DNA of 64,000 bases from Natronomonas gomsonensis (GTDB lineage: Archaea; Halobacteriota; Halobacteria; Halobacteriales; Haloarculaceae), in assembly GCF_024300825.1 (NCBI RefSeq), contig NZ_CP101323.1:620001-684000 (forward strand), written 5' to 3'. The position numbers and the translations under genes were made by a program. Positions 17,427-25,818 of the stretch are shown here, in pieces (the stretch's first letter is position 1; the number at the start of each line of letters is the position of its first letter). The notes beneath the pieces are model-generated. The model did not search any database, was not told the origin of the DNA, and was given only the letters and a program-made list of their open reading frames with translations.

Positions 17427-17476
17427 GGTTGCGCGCGGAGCGCGCAACCGGATACCGTGGCGGCGAAGCCGCCACG
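17427..17476. repeat. Two adjacent perfect hairpins with purine triloops
   Basis: Hairpin 1 (17427-17449): a 10-base-pair stem GGTTGCGCGC / GCGCGCAACC closing a GGA loop. Hairpin 2 (17456-17476): a 9-base-pair stem CGTGGCGGC / GCCGCCACG closing a GAA loop. They begin four bases after the lipoprotein stop and end about 55 bases before the purD promoter (TTTACA near 17530). They could end transcription or be a short mobile palindrome; no T-tract follows. Confidence 0.75.
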
Positions 17477-17559
17477 CGGCCGTCGGATACTCACGTTCCT
17501 GCACACTTCGTCGGCGTCCAACAGCAACGTTTACACTTCTTTGCCCACCGATTTCGCGT

Positions 17560-18855
17560 ATGACCGAGACCGTACTCCTCGTGGGTGGCGGCGGACGCGA
17601 ACACGCCATCGCCCGTGCCGTCGACGACTCGGCCGACGCCGAACTGTACGCCTGTGCGTCGAACCGAAACCCCGGAATCACCGACCTCGCGGAGGGGTTC
17701 GAGGAAGTCGACGAGACCGACCCCGACGCCATCGTCGAGTTCGCCGAGTCGGTCGGCGCGACGCTGGCCGCAATCGGCCCCGAGTCCGCACTGAACGCGG
17801 GCGTGGCCGACGCCCTCGACGATGCCGGCGTCTACGCCTTCGGCCCCCGAGAGGCCGAGGCGCGCATCGAGACGGACAAGGCCTTCCAGCGGGAGTTCAT
17901 GCTGGACCACGCTATCCCCGGTTGTCCCGACTTCGAGGTCTTCGAGGACGGCGAGGCCGCCGCCGACTACATCCGGAACTACGACGGCGACCTGGCCATC
18001 AAGCCGCGCGGCCTCACCGGCGGCAAGGGCGTCCGCGTCACCGGCGACCAGATTACCAAAGAGGAGGGCGCCGAGTACGTCCTCGAAAGCGACTACGACA
18101 CCTACGTCTTGGAGGAACGCCTCGTCGGCGAGGAGTTCACCGTACAGGCGTTCGTCGCCGACGGCCAGTATCGCGTCTCGCCGGCCGTCCAGGACCACAA
18201 ACGCGCCTACGAGGGCGACGAGGGGCCGAACACCGGCGGCATGGGGTCGTACTCCGACGCCACCTTCGAATTGCCGTTCATGACGGAGGGCGATTACACT
18301 GACGCCGTCGAAATCATCGACGCGGTCGTTGAGGCGATGCCCGACTACAAGGGCATCCTCTACGGCCAGTTCATGCTCACGTCAGAGGGACCGAAGGTCG
18401 TCGAGTTCAACGCCCGCTTCGGCGACCCCGAGGCGATGAACACACTGCCGGTGCTGGAGACCGACTTCGTCGAGTTGCTCGTCGCCGCCCGCGAAGGCGA
18501 GGAACTGCCGGAACTCACCTTCTCGAATCAGGCGACCGTCTGTAAGTACGCCGTCCCCGAAGGATACCCGACCGACCCCGAGGCCGGCGCGAAGGTGAAC
18601 ATAGACCCTGAAAGCGCCGGCGAGGCGCTGCTGTTCTACGCCAGCGTCGACGCTCGCGACGACGGCGTCTACACGACGACCTCGCGGTCGTTCGCCGTCG
18701 TCGGACTGGCCGAGACCATCACCGGCGCGGAGGCCATCGCCGAGGAGGCACTCGCGAAGGCCGGCGAGGAGGGACTTCGCGTCCGCCACGACATCGGCAA
18801 GGCCGAACTCCTCCAGCAGCGCATCGACCACATGAACGAGATTCGCGGCGAGTAG
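17560..18855 (+). CDS. purD: Phosphoribosylamine-glycine ligase (GAR synthetase)
   Basis: 431 residues, ATP-grasp enzyme of purine synthesis step 2: phosphoribosylamine + glycine + ATP to GAR. Domains in order: N domain VLLVGGGGREHAIARAV; ATP-grasp from ~100 (LAIKPRGLTGGKGVRVTGDQ, EEFTVQAFVADGQ); active-site segment DHKRAYEGDEGPNTGGMGSY; metal-binding VEFNARFGDPEAMNTL; C-terminal barrel. Start at MTETVLLVGG fits the family. Other pur genes are not adjacent, apart from purM 30 kb away. The next gene follows at 63 bases and is unrelated. Confidence 0.97.
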   Translation: MTETVLLVGGGGREHAIARAVDDSADAELYACASNRNPGITDLAEGFEEVDETDPDAIVEFAESVGATLAAIGPESALNAGVADALDDAGVYAFGPREAEARIETDKAFQREFMLDHAIPGCPDFEVFEDGEAAADYIRNYDGDLAIKPRGLTGGKGVRVTGDQITKEEGAEYVLESDYDTYVLEERLVGEEFTVQAFVADGQYRVSPAVQDHKRAYEGDEGPNTGGMGSYSDATFELPFMTEGDYTDAVEIIDAVVEAMPDYKGILYGQFMLTSEGPKVVEFNARFGDPEAMNTLPVLETDFVELLVAAREGEELPELTFSNQATVCKYAVPEGYPTDPEAGAKVNIDPESAGEALLFYASVDARDDGVYTTTSRSFAVVGLAETITGAEAIAEEALAKAGEEGLRVRHDIGKAELLQQRIDHMNEIRGE

Positions 18856-18918
18856 GGAACCCGCGTAAACGCGGCAGCAGCCTTTTTGTACGGCAGGTCG
18901 TCGTCCGCGGCAAGACCG

Positions 18919-19617
18919 ATGCCACAGTTCCCGACTGAACAGTGGTTACAGGAGTATAGACGCCACCTCAACGACAGCGATGCGTTCGCGGAACTCGGCG
19001 AAGGGTGGGGACAGGGCTTCGATGGCGACGTGCTGTACGTCATCACCGACCTTCCAACCGAGGAGACGACGCTCGGAGAACTACCCGAGGCGACGCTCGA
19101 TGGCCTCCCCGACCACGTCTACGAGACGGTGTCGGACGTGACCGTCGCCGACGCCCCGGAGACGTTCGCGCCGATTCAGTCCGGCATTCCCGACAGTTTG
19201 GCTGACAAACTCGACCAACTGGAGTCCCACGTCGTCGACGACACGGTGTACGCCTACGTCGGCTTGGAGGACGGCCGCTGTACCGAGGTGGAGGTCGTCG
19301 ACGGTCCCGAAGCCCGCGAGACGGGGTTCGTCATGCGTGGCTCCTACGAGGTGTGGCGCGACATCGTCGACGGCCGGCCCTCGTCGTCGGCCGTCGTGAC
19401 CGGCGAGTTGTCGGTGAGCGGCAATCGGCTTCGGCGGCTGCGGTATGCTCCGATGTTCCAACTGCTCGGTTCGGTTGCAAGCGAGGTAGAGACGACGCAT
19501 CTCTTCGATGGCGACGACTCCACCTCGACGCCGCTTCTCGACACCGCGATGCGGGGGCGGATGGTCGCCGAACGGGAGACGCACCGAAGCGTCAAACGAA
19601 CGCTGGAGTTGTTCTGA
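18919..19617 (+). CDS. SCP2-like sterol-carrier-fold protein, haloarchaeal family
   Basis: 232 residues, soluble and acidic. The middle part (TGFVMRGSYEVWRDIVDGR, followed ~10 residues on by VVTGELSVSGNRLRRLRYAP) has the layout of SCP2 domains, which bind lipids or acyl chains in a hydrophobic tunnel. N-terminal ~90 residues are unassigned (QFPTEQWLQEYRRHLNDSDA). A start at MPQFPTEQW is supported by similar openings in SCP2-like archaeal proteins; an in-frame ATG 33 bases upstream lies in the leader. The TGA is one base from the opposing HTH gene stop. Confidence 0.7.
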   Translation: MPQFPTEQWLQEYRRHLNDSDAFAELGEGWGQGFDGDVLYVITDLPTEETTLGELPEATLDGLPDHVYETVSDVTVADAPETFAPIQSGIPDSLADKLDQLESHVVDDTVYAYVGLEDGRCTEVEVVDGPEARETGFVMRGSYEVWRDIVDGRPSSSAVVTGELSVSGNRLRRLRYAPMFQLLGSVASEVETTHLFDGDDSTSTPLLDTAMRGRMVAERETHRSVKRTLELF

Positions 19618-19618
19618 C

Positions 19619-20497
19619 TCAGGAACGTTCCTCTTCGATAACGTTCAACTCGTCGTCGACCACAAGCGTCAGCGTCTCGCCCTCGCAGGGAACCGCGAGT
19701 TCGAACTTCCAGGGGTCTTTCGACCGAACGGTCAGGTAGTTGTCCGTCATCACGAACGCCAACTCCCAGTGGGGAATCGCGGTCACGTCGACAGCGTGTT
19801 CGTGGAAAAAAGCGACGACAGCGGGATGATGCAGCAACGCCAACCCGACGGTCATGTACTGCTCTCGGCCGCAGTGGCCACAGAAGCGGTGGCAGAACAC
19901 GTCGAGTCGTTCGGCCCCGTCGGCCCACGCGACTGCGTCGCTTTCGAGGAACTCCAGTGCCATCGGGTTCGCACAGACCGGGCAGACGCCGTCGGCCGAC
20001 AGCCCCATCTGGTGGCGATTGTACTGGTCGACTCGGGTCAACAGTTCGCTTCGGTCGCCCTCGACGGCGCTTGGCGGGAGCGTCGTCCGGGCATAGAGGT
20101 GTTCACACCCTGGACAGGTCATCGTGAACAGTCCGTCGTCGTAGGCGGCCTCGACCGGCGTCTCACAGAAATAACAGTCGAAGTCGGCGTCGAAGCCCCC
20201 GACGGTGAGACTTCGGCTGAATGCCCCCGCCTTGATTGCGCGATACAGCGCCACCCCCGGCGGTCGGAGGACGTAGCCGTCGTCGGTTTTCTCGACGAAC
20301 GGGCCGACCAGTTTCTGAAGGTGGTAGTTGAACTGGCCGCTGTCGACGTCGCTGTCGACGCGTTCGCGGAGTTCCGAGAACGACACTCTCTCGTGTGGCG
20401 TCGCCCCGAGGACGCGGAGGATGCCCGCCCGGAGTTCGTTGCCCACGAGCGCGAAGGCCTCTTCGGCGGTCGTCTCCGCCGTCTCGCCGTCCGTCAT
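19619..20497 (-). CDS. Winged-helix regulator with C-terminal zinc ribbons
   Basis: 292 residues. The N-terminal ~90 residues are an ArsR-like winged helix (AFALVGNELRAGILRVLGATPHERVSFSELRE; recognition region SGQFNYHLQKLVGPFVEKTD). The rest holds two cysteine groups, CYFCETP...TCPGCEHLY and CPVCANP...CHRFCGHCGRE, each able to bind zinc. The layout fits haloarchaeal HTH proteins of the DUF7351-like type (from memory). Its start lies 42 bases from the nuoCD stop upstream on the same strand, so it could be co-transcribed with nuoCD. The target and signal are unknown. Confidence 0.75.
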   Translation of the reverse strand: MTDGETAETTAEEAFALVGNELRAGILRVLGATPHERVSFSELRERVDSDVDSGQFNYHLQKLVGPFVEKTDDGYVLRPPGVALYRAIKAGAFSRSLTVGGFDADFDCYFCETPVEAAYDDGLFTMTCPGCEHLYARTTLPPSAVEGDRSELLTRVDQYNRHQMGLSADGVCPVCANPMALEFLESDAVAWADGAERLDVFCHRFCGHCGREQYMTVGLALLHHPAVVAFFHEHAVDVTAIPHWELAFVMTDNYLTVRSKDPWKFELAVPCEGETLTLVVDDELNVIEEERS

Positions 20498-20539
20498 CGA
20501 CTGTCCGCAGTCACGGAGGGATAAGGAATCTTTGGGTGG

Positions 20540-22177
20540 TCAGCGGTCGACCTCGCCCATGATGGTGTCGAGGCTGCCGAGCGTCGCGATGAGGTCCGGG
20601 ATGTACTCGCCTTCCGTCATCGCCGGCAGCGCCGAGACGTGCGAAAAGGACGGCCCGCGAATCTTGAACCGAGCGGGCTTGTCCGTCCCGTCCGAGCGGA
20701 TGTAGATGCCGAGTTCGCCCTTCGCGGCCTCGACGGCCCGATAGATTTCGGTGTCGGGGTCGGGCTTGAGCGTCCGCGGGACGTTGGCCTGAATCGTCCG
20801 CTCGTCTTCCGGCCACGATTCGAGCAGTTCGACGCACTGTTCGATGATTTTTGCGGACTGCTCTACCTCACCGAGTCGGACCAGCAGCCGGCTGAGGTTG
20901 TCACAGCCGTCTTCGGTCACCACGTCCCAGTCCAACTCCTCGTAGTAGCCGTAGGGGTCGTCCCGGCGCAGATCGTAATCGACCCCCGACCCGCGGGCGA
21001 CGGGGCCGGTACAGCCGTAGGCCTTCGCCGTCTCGGGCGGCAGTTCGCCGACGCCGACCGTTCGGAGTTGCAGTATCTCGTTTGAGGACAGCAGGTCGTG
21101 GTACTCCCGCATCTTCGCCGGCAGCCCCTGCGTGAACGACCGGACCTTATCGAAGAACGCCTCCCGGTCGCCCGGAATGTCCCACGACACCCCGCCCAAC
21201 CGGAAGTAGTTGAACATGAGTCGCTGGCCGGTCAAATCCTCGAGAATCTCCTGGACGAGTTCGCGGTCCCGGAAGGCGTACTGCCACGTGGCGTTGAAAT
21301 CGCCGACCACGTCGAGCGCGTAGGCACCGACGGCGAGCATATGCGAGAGGATACGGCTCAACTCCGCGGCCATCGTCCGGATGAGTTGTGCGTACTCGGG
21401 GACCTCGATGTCGGCGAGATCCTCGGCGGTGCGGGCGTAGGCCCACTCGTTGAGGATGCCGCCACCGCCCCAGTCCCAGCGGTCGGGGTACGGCATTATC
21501 TGGTGGCGGTAGGTACCCTGCTGGCACATCTGCTCTTCACAGCGGTGGATGTAGCCGATGTCGGGGTCCACGTCGGCGACCGTCTCGCCGTCCAGTGTGA
21601 CTTCGAGGTGCAGGACGCCGTGGGTCGCGGGGTGATGCGGTCCGACGTTGACCAACATCGTATCTCCTCGCCGTTTGTCGTCCTGGAGGGGATTTGCGTG
21701 TTCGCGATAGGGGACCACCTGCGACGATTCGATGTCGTAGTCTGGAGCCAGTGGGTGTCCCTGCCAGGTCTCCGGCAGCAGGATGCGGCGCAGGTCAGGG
21801 TGGTCGGCGTACTCGATGCCGACGAGGTCGTAGGCCTCCCGCTCGTGCCACTCGGCGGTTGGGTACACCGACGCACCGGACTCGCTGACCGGCGCGTCGC
21901 TGGCCGTCGGGACGACGATGCCGAGTTCATCCGTCGGGTCGTCGTAACTGCGGAGGTGATACACCGTCTCGTAGCGGTCCTCGTAGGCCTGTGCGGTGAC
22001 ACAGGCGCAGTGGTCGTATCCGAGCGACCGGGCCGCTTCGAGGGCGTCCGCGACCTCGTCGGCGCGGACGACCACCGCCGGGGCGTTCTCGTGGGTCTCG
22101 TAGCCAATCGCGAATTCCGAAAGCGCCTCCGGGACGGGGGTCTCCGAGCGCTGTCGGGCAACGGCGTCAGTCGACAT
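20540..22177 (-). CDS. nuoCD: NADH-quinone oxidoreductase NuoCD fusion, stand-alone and divergent
   Basis: 545 residues: NuoC (30 kDa) part to ~165 with PTAEWHEREAYDLVGIEY, then NuoD (49 kDa) from ~173 with NVGPHHPATHGVLHLEV. These form the quinone-module arm of complex I. His182, the quinone-head histidine position of Nqo4, is kept. The partner tyrosine position (Nqo4 Tyr87, in DRxDY) is Trp236 here (DRWDW), followed by four glycines. No nuoA, B, H or I gene is nearby, whereas haloarchaea usually keep nuoCD in the nuo operon. It is therefore likely a second copy with altered function. Start MSTDAVARQR was chosen over an upstream ATG. Confidence 0.85.
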   Translation of the reverse strand: MSTDAVARQRSETPVPEALSEFAIGYETHENAPAVVVRADEVADALEAARSLGYDHCACVTAQAYEDRYETVYHLRSYDDPTDELGIVVPTASDAPVSESGASVYPTAEWHEREAYDLVGIEYADHPDLRRILLPETWQGHPLAPDYDIESSQVVPYREHANPLQDDKRRGDTMLVNVGPHHPATHGVLHLEVTLDGETVADVDPDIGYIHRCEEQMCQQGTYRHQIMPYPDRWDWGGGGILNEWAYARTAEDLADIEVPEYAQLIRTMAAELSRILSHMLAVGAYALDVVGDFNATWQYAFRDRELVQEILEDLTGQRLMFNYFRLGGVSWDIPGDREAFFDKVRSFTQGLPAKMREYHDLLSSNEILQLRTVGVGELPPETAKAYGCTGPVARGSGVDYDLRRDDPYGYYEELDWDVVTEDGCDNLSRLLVRLGEVEQSAKIIEQCVELLESWPEDERTIQANVPRTLKPDPDTEIYRAVEAAKGELGIYIRSDGTDKPARFKIRGPSFSHVSALPAMTEGEYIPDLIATLGSLDTIMGEVDR

Positions 22178-22264
22178 ACGCGACGTTACCGACGGCATCG
22201 GGACATGAATACTGCCTCACGAGTTCGGCGTTTTAAGTTATGCGCGGCCGAACGCCCCGCAACG

Positions 22265-22927
22265 ATGAAGTCCCTCCGCTGTACCCTGCGGTTCGAAGAG
22301 GCGGCGATGCACCCCGTCCACCGTCGACTCACGCGGGACGAGGCGCTCGTCAACGACCAACTGCTACACAGCCACCGCGCCGAGGACGGCCGTGCGACGC
22401 TTCTGTTCTACGTCGAGGGCGACCGCGAAGCCTACGCCGACGCGCTGGAGGCGACAGACCGCATCGTGGAGTATCGAATCACGCCACTCGACGACGAGGC
22501 GTGTTACGCCTACATCCGAGAACGGTCCAGCGAATTCGACATGCGACTGGAGGACGCCTTCCAGCGGCCGGGACTGCTCGTCATCCCGCCGGTCGAGTTC
22601 CACAGCGACGGTACGGCCCGACTAACCGCGGTCGGCGAACCCGAGGCACTGCAGACGGCTCTGGAAGACGTTCCGGCGGCCGCCAGCGTCGACATCGAAC
22701 GCGTCGGGGAGTACGACACGCCCGAGTTGACCTCGGGCGTCGACCTCACCGAGCGGCAGTACGAGGCCGTCGTCGCGGCGTTCGATGTGGGCTACTACGA
22801 CGTTCCGCGGGCGGGAACCGTCGAGGAGGTCGGCGAACGGCTCGGCTGTGCGCCGGGCACCGCTTCCGAGCACCTCAGAAAAGCCGAACGGGCCGCGATG
22901 GGTGCCCTGCTGGACCGCAACGCGTAG
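22265..22927 (+). CDS. HTH-10 (Bat-type) transcriptional regulator
   Basis: 220 residues. The N-terminal ~150 residues form a sensor-like domain (LRCTLRFEEAAMHPVHRRLT, VIPPVEFHSDGTARLTAVG). The C-terminal HTH-10 domain is clear: LTERQYEAVVAAFDVGYYDV, then RAGTVEEVGERLGCAPGTASEHLRKAER. This family is haloarchaeal and includes Bat, which controls bacterioopsin. No PAS or GAF domain is attached, so a short form binding DNA and perhaps a small ligand. It is divergent from nuoCD, 87 bases apart, and may regulate it. Its TAG abuts the opposing stop with no spacer. Confidence 0.85.
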   Translation: MKSLRCTLRFEEAAMHPVHRRLTRDEALVNDQLLHSHRAEDGRATLLFYVEGDREAYADALEATDRIVEYRITPLDDEACYAYIRERSSEFDMRLEDAFQRPGLLVIPPVEFHSDGTARLTAVGEPEALQTALEDVPAAASVDIERVGEYDTPELTSGVDLTERQYEAVVAAFDVGYYDVPRAGTVEEVGERLGCAPGTASEHLRKAERAAMGALLDRNA

Positions 22928-23368
22928 TCAGTCGCTTTCCTCGGCCAACTCCTGAAGCGCCTCCTCGGCCGTCTCGACCGCCTTCTCCTTCTTGGCGGGG
23001 TAGGCTTCGACCTTGCCGCGGAGCATCAACCCCGTTCCGAGTTCGACGTCGCCTTTGTAGGCGGCCTGCTTGTCGAGTTGGATGAAGAAGGCGCAGTTGT
23101 CGTCGACCCGCTGGTCGAGTTCGTCGATGAGTCGCTGGAAGTCGTCCAGTCGCGCCAACGCCGAGAGGACGTGTCGCACCTCGTCGGCGCGTTCGAGTCG
23201 TACCGACAACACGAGGATGCGGTCGCCGTGGTGGCCCTCGGTCTCCTCGCGTTCGATGTCGACGTCTTCGGGGAGAAACGTCCGCAGCGCCGCCTCGACC
23301 CGCTTTTCGTCCTCTGTCGCATAACAGAACGCACGTAGGTCGACGTAGTGGAACGGGACGGCGCTCAT
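22928..23368 (-). CDS. Archaeal RNA-binding protein (PF01877/DUF54 type)
   Basis: 146 residues. VPFHYVDLRAFCYATEDEKR, GHHGDRILVLSVRLERADEV and DNCAFFIQLDKQAAYKGD are the typical segments of this archaeal family, which has a ribosomal-L5-like alpha/beta fold and is presumed to bind RNA. Length matches. The tail is Lys/Glu-rich. A gene for a small KOW/DUF1918-like protein converges in order on the same strand upstream (4 bases apart), implying co-transcription. Molecular role not established. Confidence 0.8.
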   Translation of the reverse strand: MSAVPFHYVDLRAFCYATEDEKRVEAALRTFLPEDVDIEREETEGHHGDRILVLSVRLERADEVRHVLSALARLDDFQRLIDELDQRVDDNCAFFIQLDKQAAYKGDVELGTGLMLRGKVEAYPAKKEKAVETAEEALQELAEESD

Positions 23369-23372
23369 CGGC

Positions 23373-23573
23373 TCACTCCTCGTCTTCGTCGTCCGCGTCG
23401 GCAGCCTCCAAGGAGTCCTCGGGGATGCCCGCTTCCTGTCCTTCCTCGAACTGGACGATGTAGGTGTTGTCGCCGAACATCGTCTCGGAGACCTGCGTCA
23501 CCTCGCCGGTCTCGCCGTCGTACTCGCTGTGCTTGTCGTGGAAGACGACGTTGTCGCCCTTCTCGAATGCCAT
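23373..23573 (-). CDS. Small acidic beta-barrel protein (DUF1918-like)
   Basis: 66 residues. MAFEKGDNVVFHDKHSEYDG with TGEVTQVSETMFGDNTYIVQ reads as a small SH3-like/KOW-type beta barrel of the DUF1918 kind, ending in an acidic tail (AADADDEDEE). No catalytic residues are expected. It precedes the RNA-binding protein gene by four bases, so they probably share an mRNA, which weakly suggests an RNA- or ribosome-related role. The start MAFEKGD was chosen because the longer open frame upstream is Arg-rich and non-homologous. Confidence 0.75.
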   Translation of the reverse strand: MAFEKGDNVVFHDKHSEYDGETGEVTQVSETMFGDNTYIVQFEEGQEAGIPEDSLEAADADDEDEE

Positions 23574-23725
23574 ACCCGCGGATTCTCGCCCGTGCGGAAA
23601 AAGCCCGTCGTTTCCCGGTTCGAACGGCTTTTGAGACGGTGGCACGAACGACCGTATATGACCGTCCCTGCCGTTCGTACACGCTTTCCTCCCGCGTTCG
23701 CCTTTTCCGAAGGGGTGATGAGGCC

Positions 23726-24292
23726 GTGACGACCGTCGACGGCCTCTGGTATCTCGCCGACGAGGCCGAACAGCGCGCCGCACAGGCGTACCACCGGACT
23801 GTCGACACCTACGGCGAGGGGCTCCTCGAACGCACCTACCGGAAACACGTCTCACGCGGGCGGTTCCGGACGCTTGCCGAACGCATCCAACGCAGCGGCG
23901 CACCCTACGGTGCCCACACGCTCGTATACCGTCCGTCGGGGGAGGTCCTCCTCGTGCGTCACGAGGGCGTCGACCTGTGGGTTCTCCCGGGCGGCGGCGT
24001 CGACGGTTCGGAGTCGTTCCGCGAGGCCGCCGAGCGGGAACTACAGGAGGAAGCCGGCGTCGACGCCGCCTACGACGGCCTGGCGATGCTCAACCGCGTC
24101 GAGATTACCTGTGGGGGCCACCGGACGTGGGGCGTCCTCCCGGTGTTCCGTGCGCGGGCGGAGACGACCGACACGGCGATAGCCGACCCCGACGATGAAA
24201 TCAGCGCGGCGCGGTGGTTCGACCCGCCGTCGGTCCCCGAGGACACCCGCGACCGCGAGGACCTCATCGACGCTGTACGCGCCGTCGCCTGA
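23726..24292 (+). CDS. Nudix hydrolase
   Basis: 188 residues from a GTG (no in-frame ATG exists between the gene and its leader). The Nudix box is complete: GGVDGSESFREAAERELQEE followed by AGV, fitting Gx5Ex7REUxEExGU. An N-terminal ~65-residue helical extension (TTVDGLWYLADEAEQRAAQA) is seen in haloarchaeal Nudix proteins. Hydrolyses a nucleoside diphosphate linked to some moiety; the substrate is not evident. Upstream, ACGAACG (23644-23650) and CGTTCGT (23672-23678) form an inverted repeat around a TATA-like CGTATATG, a possible operator. Its TGA abuts the opposing stop. Confidence 0.88.
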   Translation: MTTVDGLWYLADEAEQRAAQAYHRTVDTYGEGLLERTYRKHVSRGRFRTLAERIQRSGAPYGAHTLVYRPSGEVLLVRHEGVDLWVLPGGGVDGSESFREAAERELQEEAGVDAAYDGLAMLNRVEITCGGHRTWGVLPVFRARAETTDTAIADPDDEISAARWFDPPSVPEDTRDREDLIDAVRAVA

Positions 24293-25159
24293 CTACCACT
24301 CGACGCCTTCGCTCTCGTCGGCGTCCATTCGTCGCAACAGCGCCCGCGCCGTCGAGGCGTCGTAGCCGAACAGCACCGACTCGCCGTACTCGCTGGCGAC
24401 TTCGGCGGCGTGAATCAAGTCGTCGATGTCCACGTCGACGGCGTAGAGTTCGATGCTGAGTGGCGTATCGAGGCGGTCGACGAACCCGCTGGCGATGGTT
24501 TCGAGCCAGTAGGTCGTCCCGTAGTGGGTGTCGTACAGCGGGACGACGAACTCGTCGACGTACTCCTCGATTGTGTTGAGGTCGATGCCGGCGCGCTCGT
24601 AGAGGTGTCCCTCGTAGGGGTCGGGGTACAGCGTCATGTAGGTGGTTCCCGGAATCCGGTCTGCGGCCGCCTCGACGAACTCGGTGATGACATCGGCGCG
24701 CCACTCGTAGCGGTCCTCGATGGTCGTCTCCTCCGGCGGTGGCCCCTCACCGTTTTCGTGGCGTGTCTCGACCCACGACTCGAAGGCCGCGTTACAGCGG
24801 TCACAGTAGCAGTACTCCGCCCGCGGGAAGCCGATGTCGTCGAGGCGGACGTCCGGGTTGACTTCGGCACAATCCTCGATTATCTCCAAGAGTCCCTCCC
24901 GATACCCCTCGTGGGTCGGACAGACGTAGGCCCAATCGAAGTAGGTCCGCTCGCGAGTCGCCCGCTGGCCCTCCGGGTTGACGGGGACGATGTCCTCGTT
25001 GCCGTCGGCCGCGGCGTTGTCACCGAAACACGACACCATACTCACCGCATCCGCGATGGGGTCCGCAGAGCGCCCCGAGACGTCTTTCACCTCGTAGAAC
25101 GCGCGGTCGAACTCCGGCCAGCGTGCCTCCTCTTCGTTTCGCGTGACGACGCCGTACAT
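24293..25159 (-). CDS. TIM-barrel glycosidase-like protein, unknown substrate
   Basis: 288 residues, no signal peptide. The stretch VNPDVRLDDIGFPRAEYCYC, then DRCNAAFESWV, is reminiscent of barrel-type hypothetical glycoside hydrolases, in which a strand ending in acidic residues is followed by a CxCxxC segment. Later strands (PGTTYMTLYPDPYEG, LSIELYAVDVD, SVLFGYDAS) fit a barrel. Cysteines at the CYCDRC site may bind a metal. The start MYGVVTRNEEE was selected over MPTTG five codons upstream by context. I do not recognise a characterised relative. Confidence 0.55.
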   Translation of the reverse strand: MYGVVTRNEEEARWPEFDRAFYEVKDVSGRSADPIADAVSMVSCFGDNAAADGNEDIVPVNPEGQRATRERTYFDWAYVCPTHEGYREGLLEIIEDCAEVNPDVRLDDIGFPRAEYCYCDRCNAAFESWVETRHENGEGPPPEETTIEDRYEWRADVITEFVEAAADRIPGTTYMTLYPDPYEGHLYERAGIDLNTIEEYVDEFVVPLYDTHYGTTYWLETIASGFVDRLDTPLSIELYAVDVDIDDLIHAAEVASEYGESVLFGYDASTARALLRRMDADESEGVEW

Positions 25160-25220
25160 ACCCGTAGTCGGCACTCGGCGTGGGTAAGTCGTTCGGAAGA
25201 GTGGTTGGGTGGCGGTACGC

Positions 25221-25289
25221 TTACTGTTTCTTCACGTACAGCAGGACTGCTGCAGCGAGGAGGACCAGCGCGATAGCTTTCTTCGACAT
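25221..25289 (-). CDS. 22-residue single-helix membrane protein
   Basis: ATG at 25287-25289 to TAA at 25221-25223 encodes MSKKAIALVLLAAAVLLYVK plus KQ. One hydrophobic helix (residues 5-18) is flanked by lysines on both sides. A TATA-like CCGTGATACCG lies 20-30 bases upstream. Very short proteins of this lysine-flanked shape occur in haloarchaea, but I cannot name a family. It is in its own gap between the barrel-like protein and pyrI, same strand as both. Confidence 0.45.
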   Translation of the reverse strand: MSKKAIALVLLAAAVLLYVKKQ

Positions 25290-25356
25290 ACGGTATCACG
25301 GACGAACCGTAACGGCATAGTCTTTCCCCCGGAGCGGCCGAGCCACGACGACATCC

Positions 25357-25818
25357 CTATGCGACGCTGATGTGTGCGGCCAGCGACTCCCTGATGATGG
25401 TATCGCAGTATGCACACCGGACGCCCTCGTCGAGGACCTCGAAGCGCGATTCGACGGGTTCGTTTTCCGTGGTGATGCAGTTGGCGTTCGGACACGACAG
25501 TACGCCGACGACGCTTTCGGGGCGAGAGACGCGATGTTTCTCGACCACGTCAAACTCGCGGACGATGTTGATTGTCGCGGCAGGCGCGATGAGCGACAGC
25601 ACGTCGACCTCGTTTTGACTCAACTCTCTGCCTTCGACCTTCACGATGTCCTTGCGGCCGAGTCGGTCGGAGGGGACGTTCATCCCGACGGAGACCTCCT
25701 CGCCCGAGGTGCCGTCGATGCCGAGGATAGCGAGGACGTTGAGCGCCTGACCGCCGGCGATGTGGTCGATGACGGTGCCGCTTTCGATTTTCGAGACGCG
25801 GAGTTCTGTGTCGGTCAT
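25357..25818 (-). CDS. pyrI: Aspartate carbamoyltransferase regulatory subunit
   Basis: 153 residues. N-terminal allosteric domain ([20 protein letters not shown], then NVLAILGI) binds nucleotides; the C-terminal zinc domain carries CPNANC...CAYC, i.e. C-x4-C and C-x2-C as required to hold the catalytic subunit. It gives feedback control of pyrimidine synthesis by CTP/ATP. The ATG overlaps the pyrB stop by four bases (ATGA), so the two are translationally coupled and made together. Confidence 0.97.
   Translation of the reverse strand: MTDTELRVSKIESGTVIDHIAGGQALNVLAILGIDGTSGEEVSVGMNVPSDRLGRKDIVKVEGRELSQNEVDVLSLIAPAATINIVREFDVVEKHRVSRPESVVGVLSCPNANCITTENEPVESRFEVLDEGVRCAYCDTIIRESLAAHISVA

Noticed and set aside
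21098-22240. Plus-strand frame running over nuoCD into the HTH-10 gene.
   Set aside because: Antisense shadow of nuoCD; only its last part (from 22265) is a real gene.
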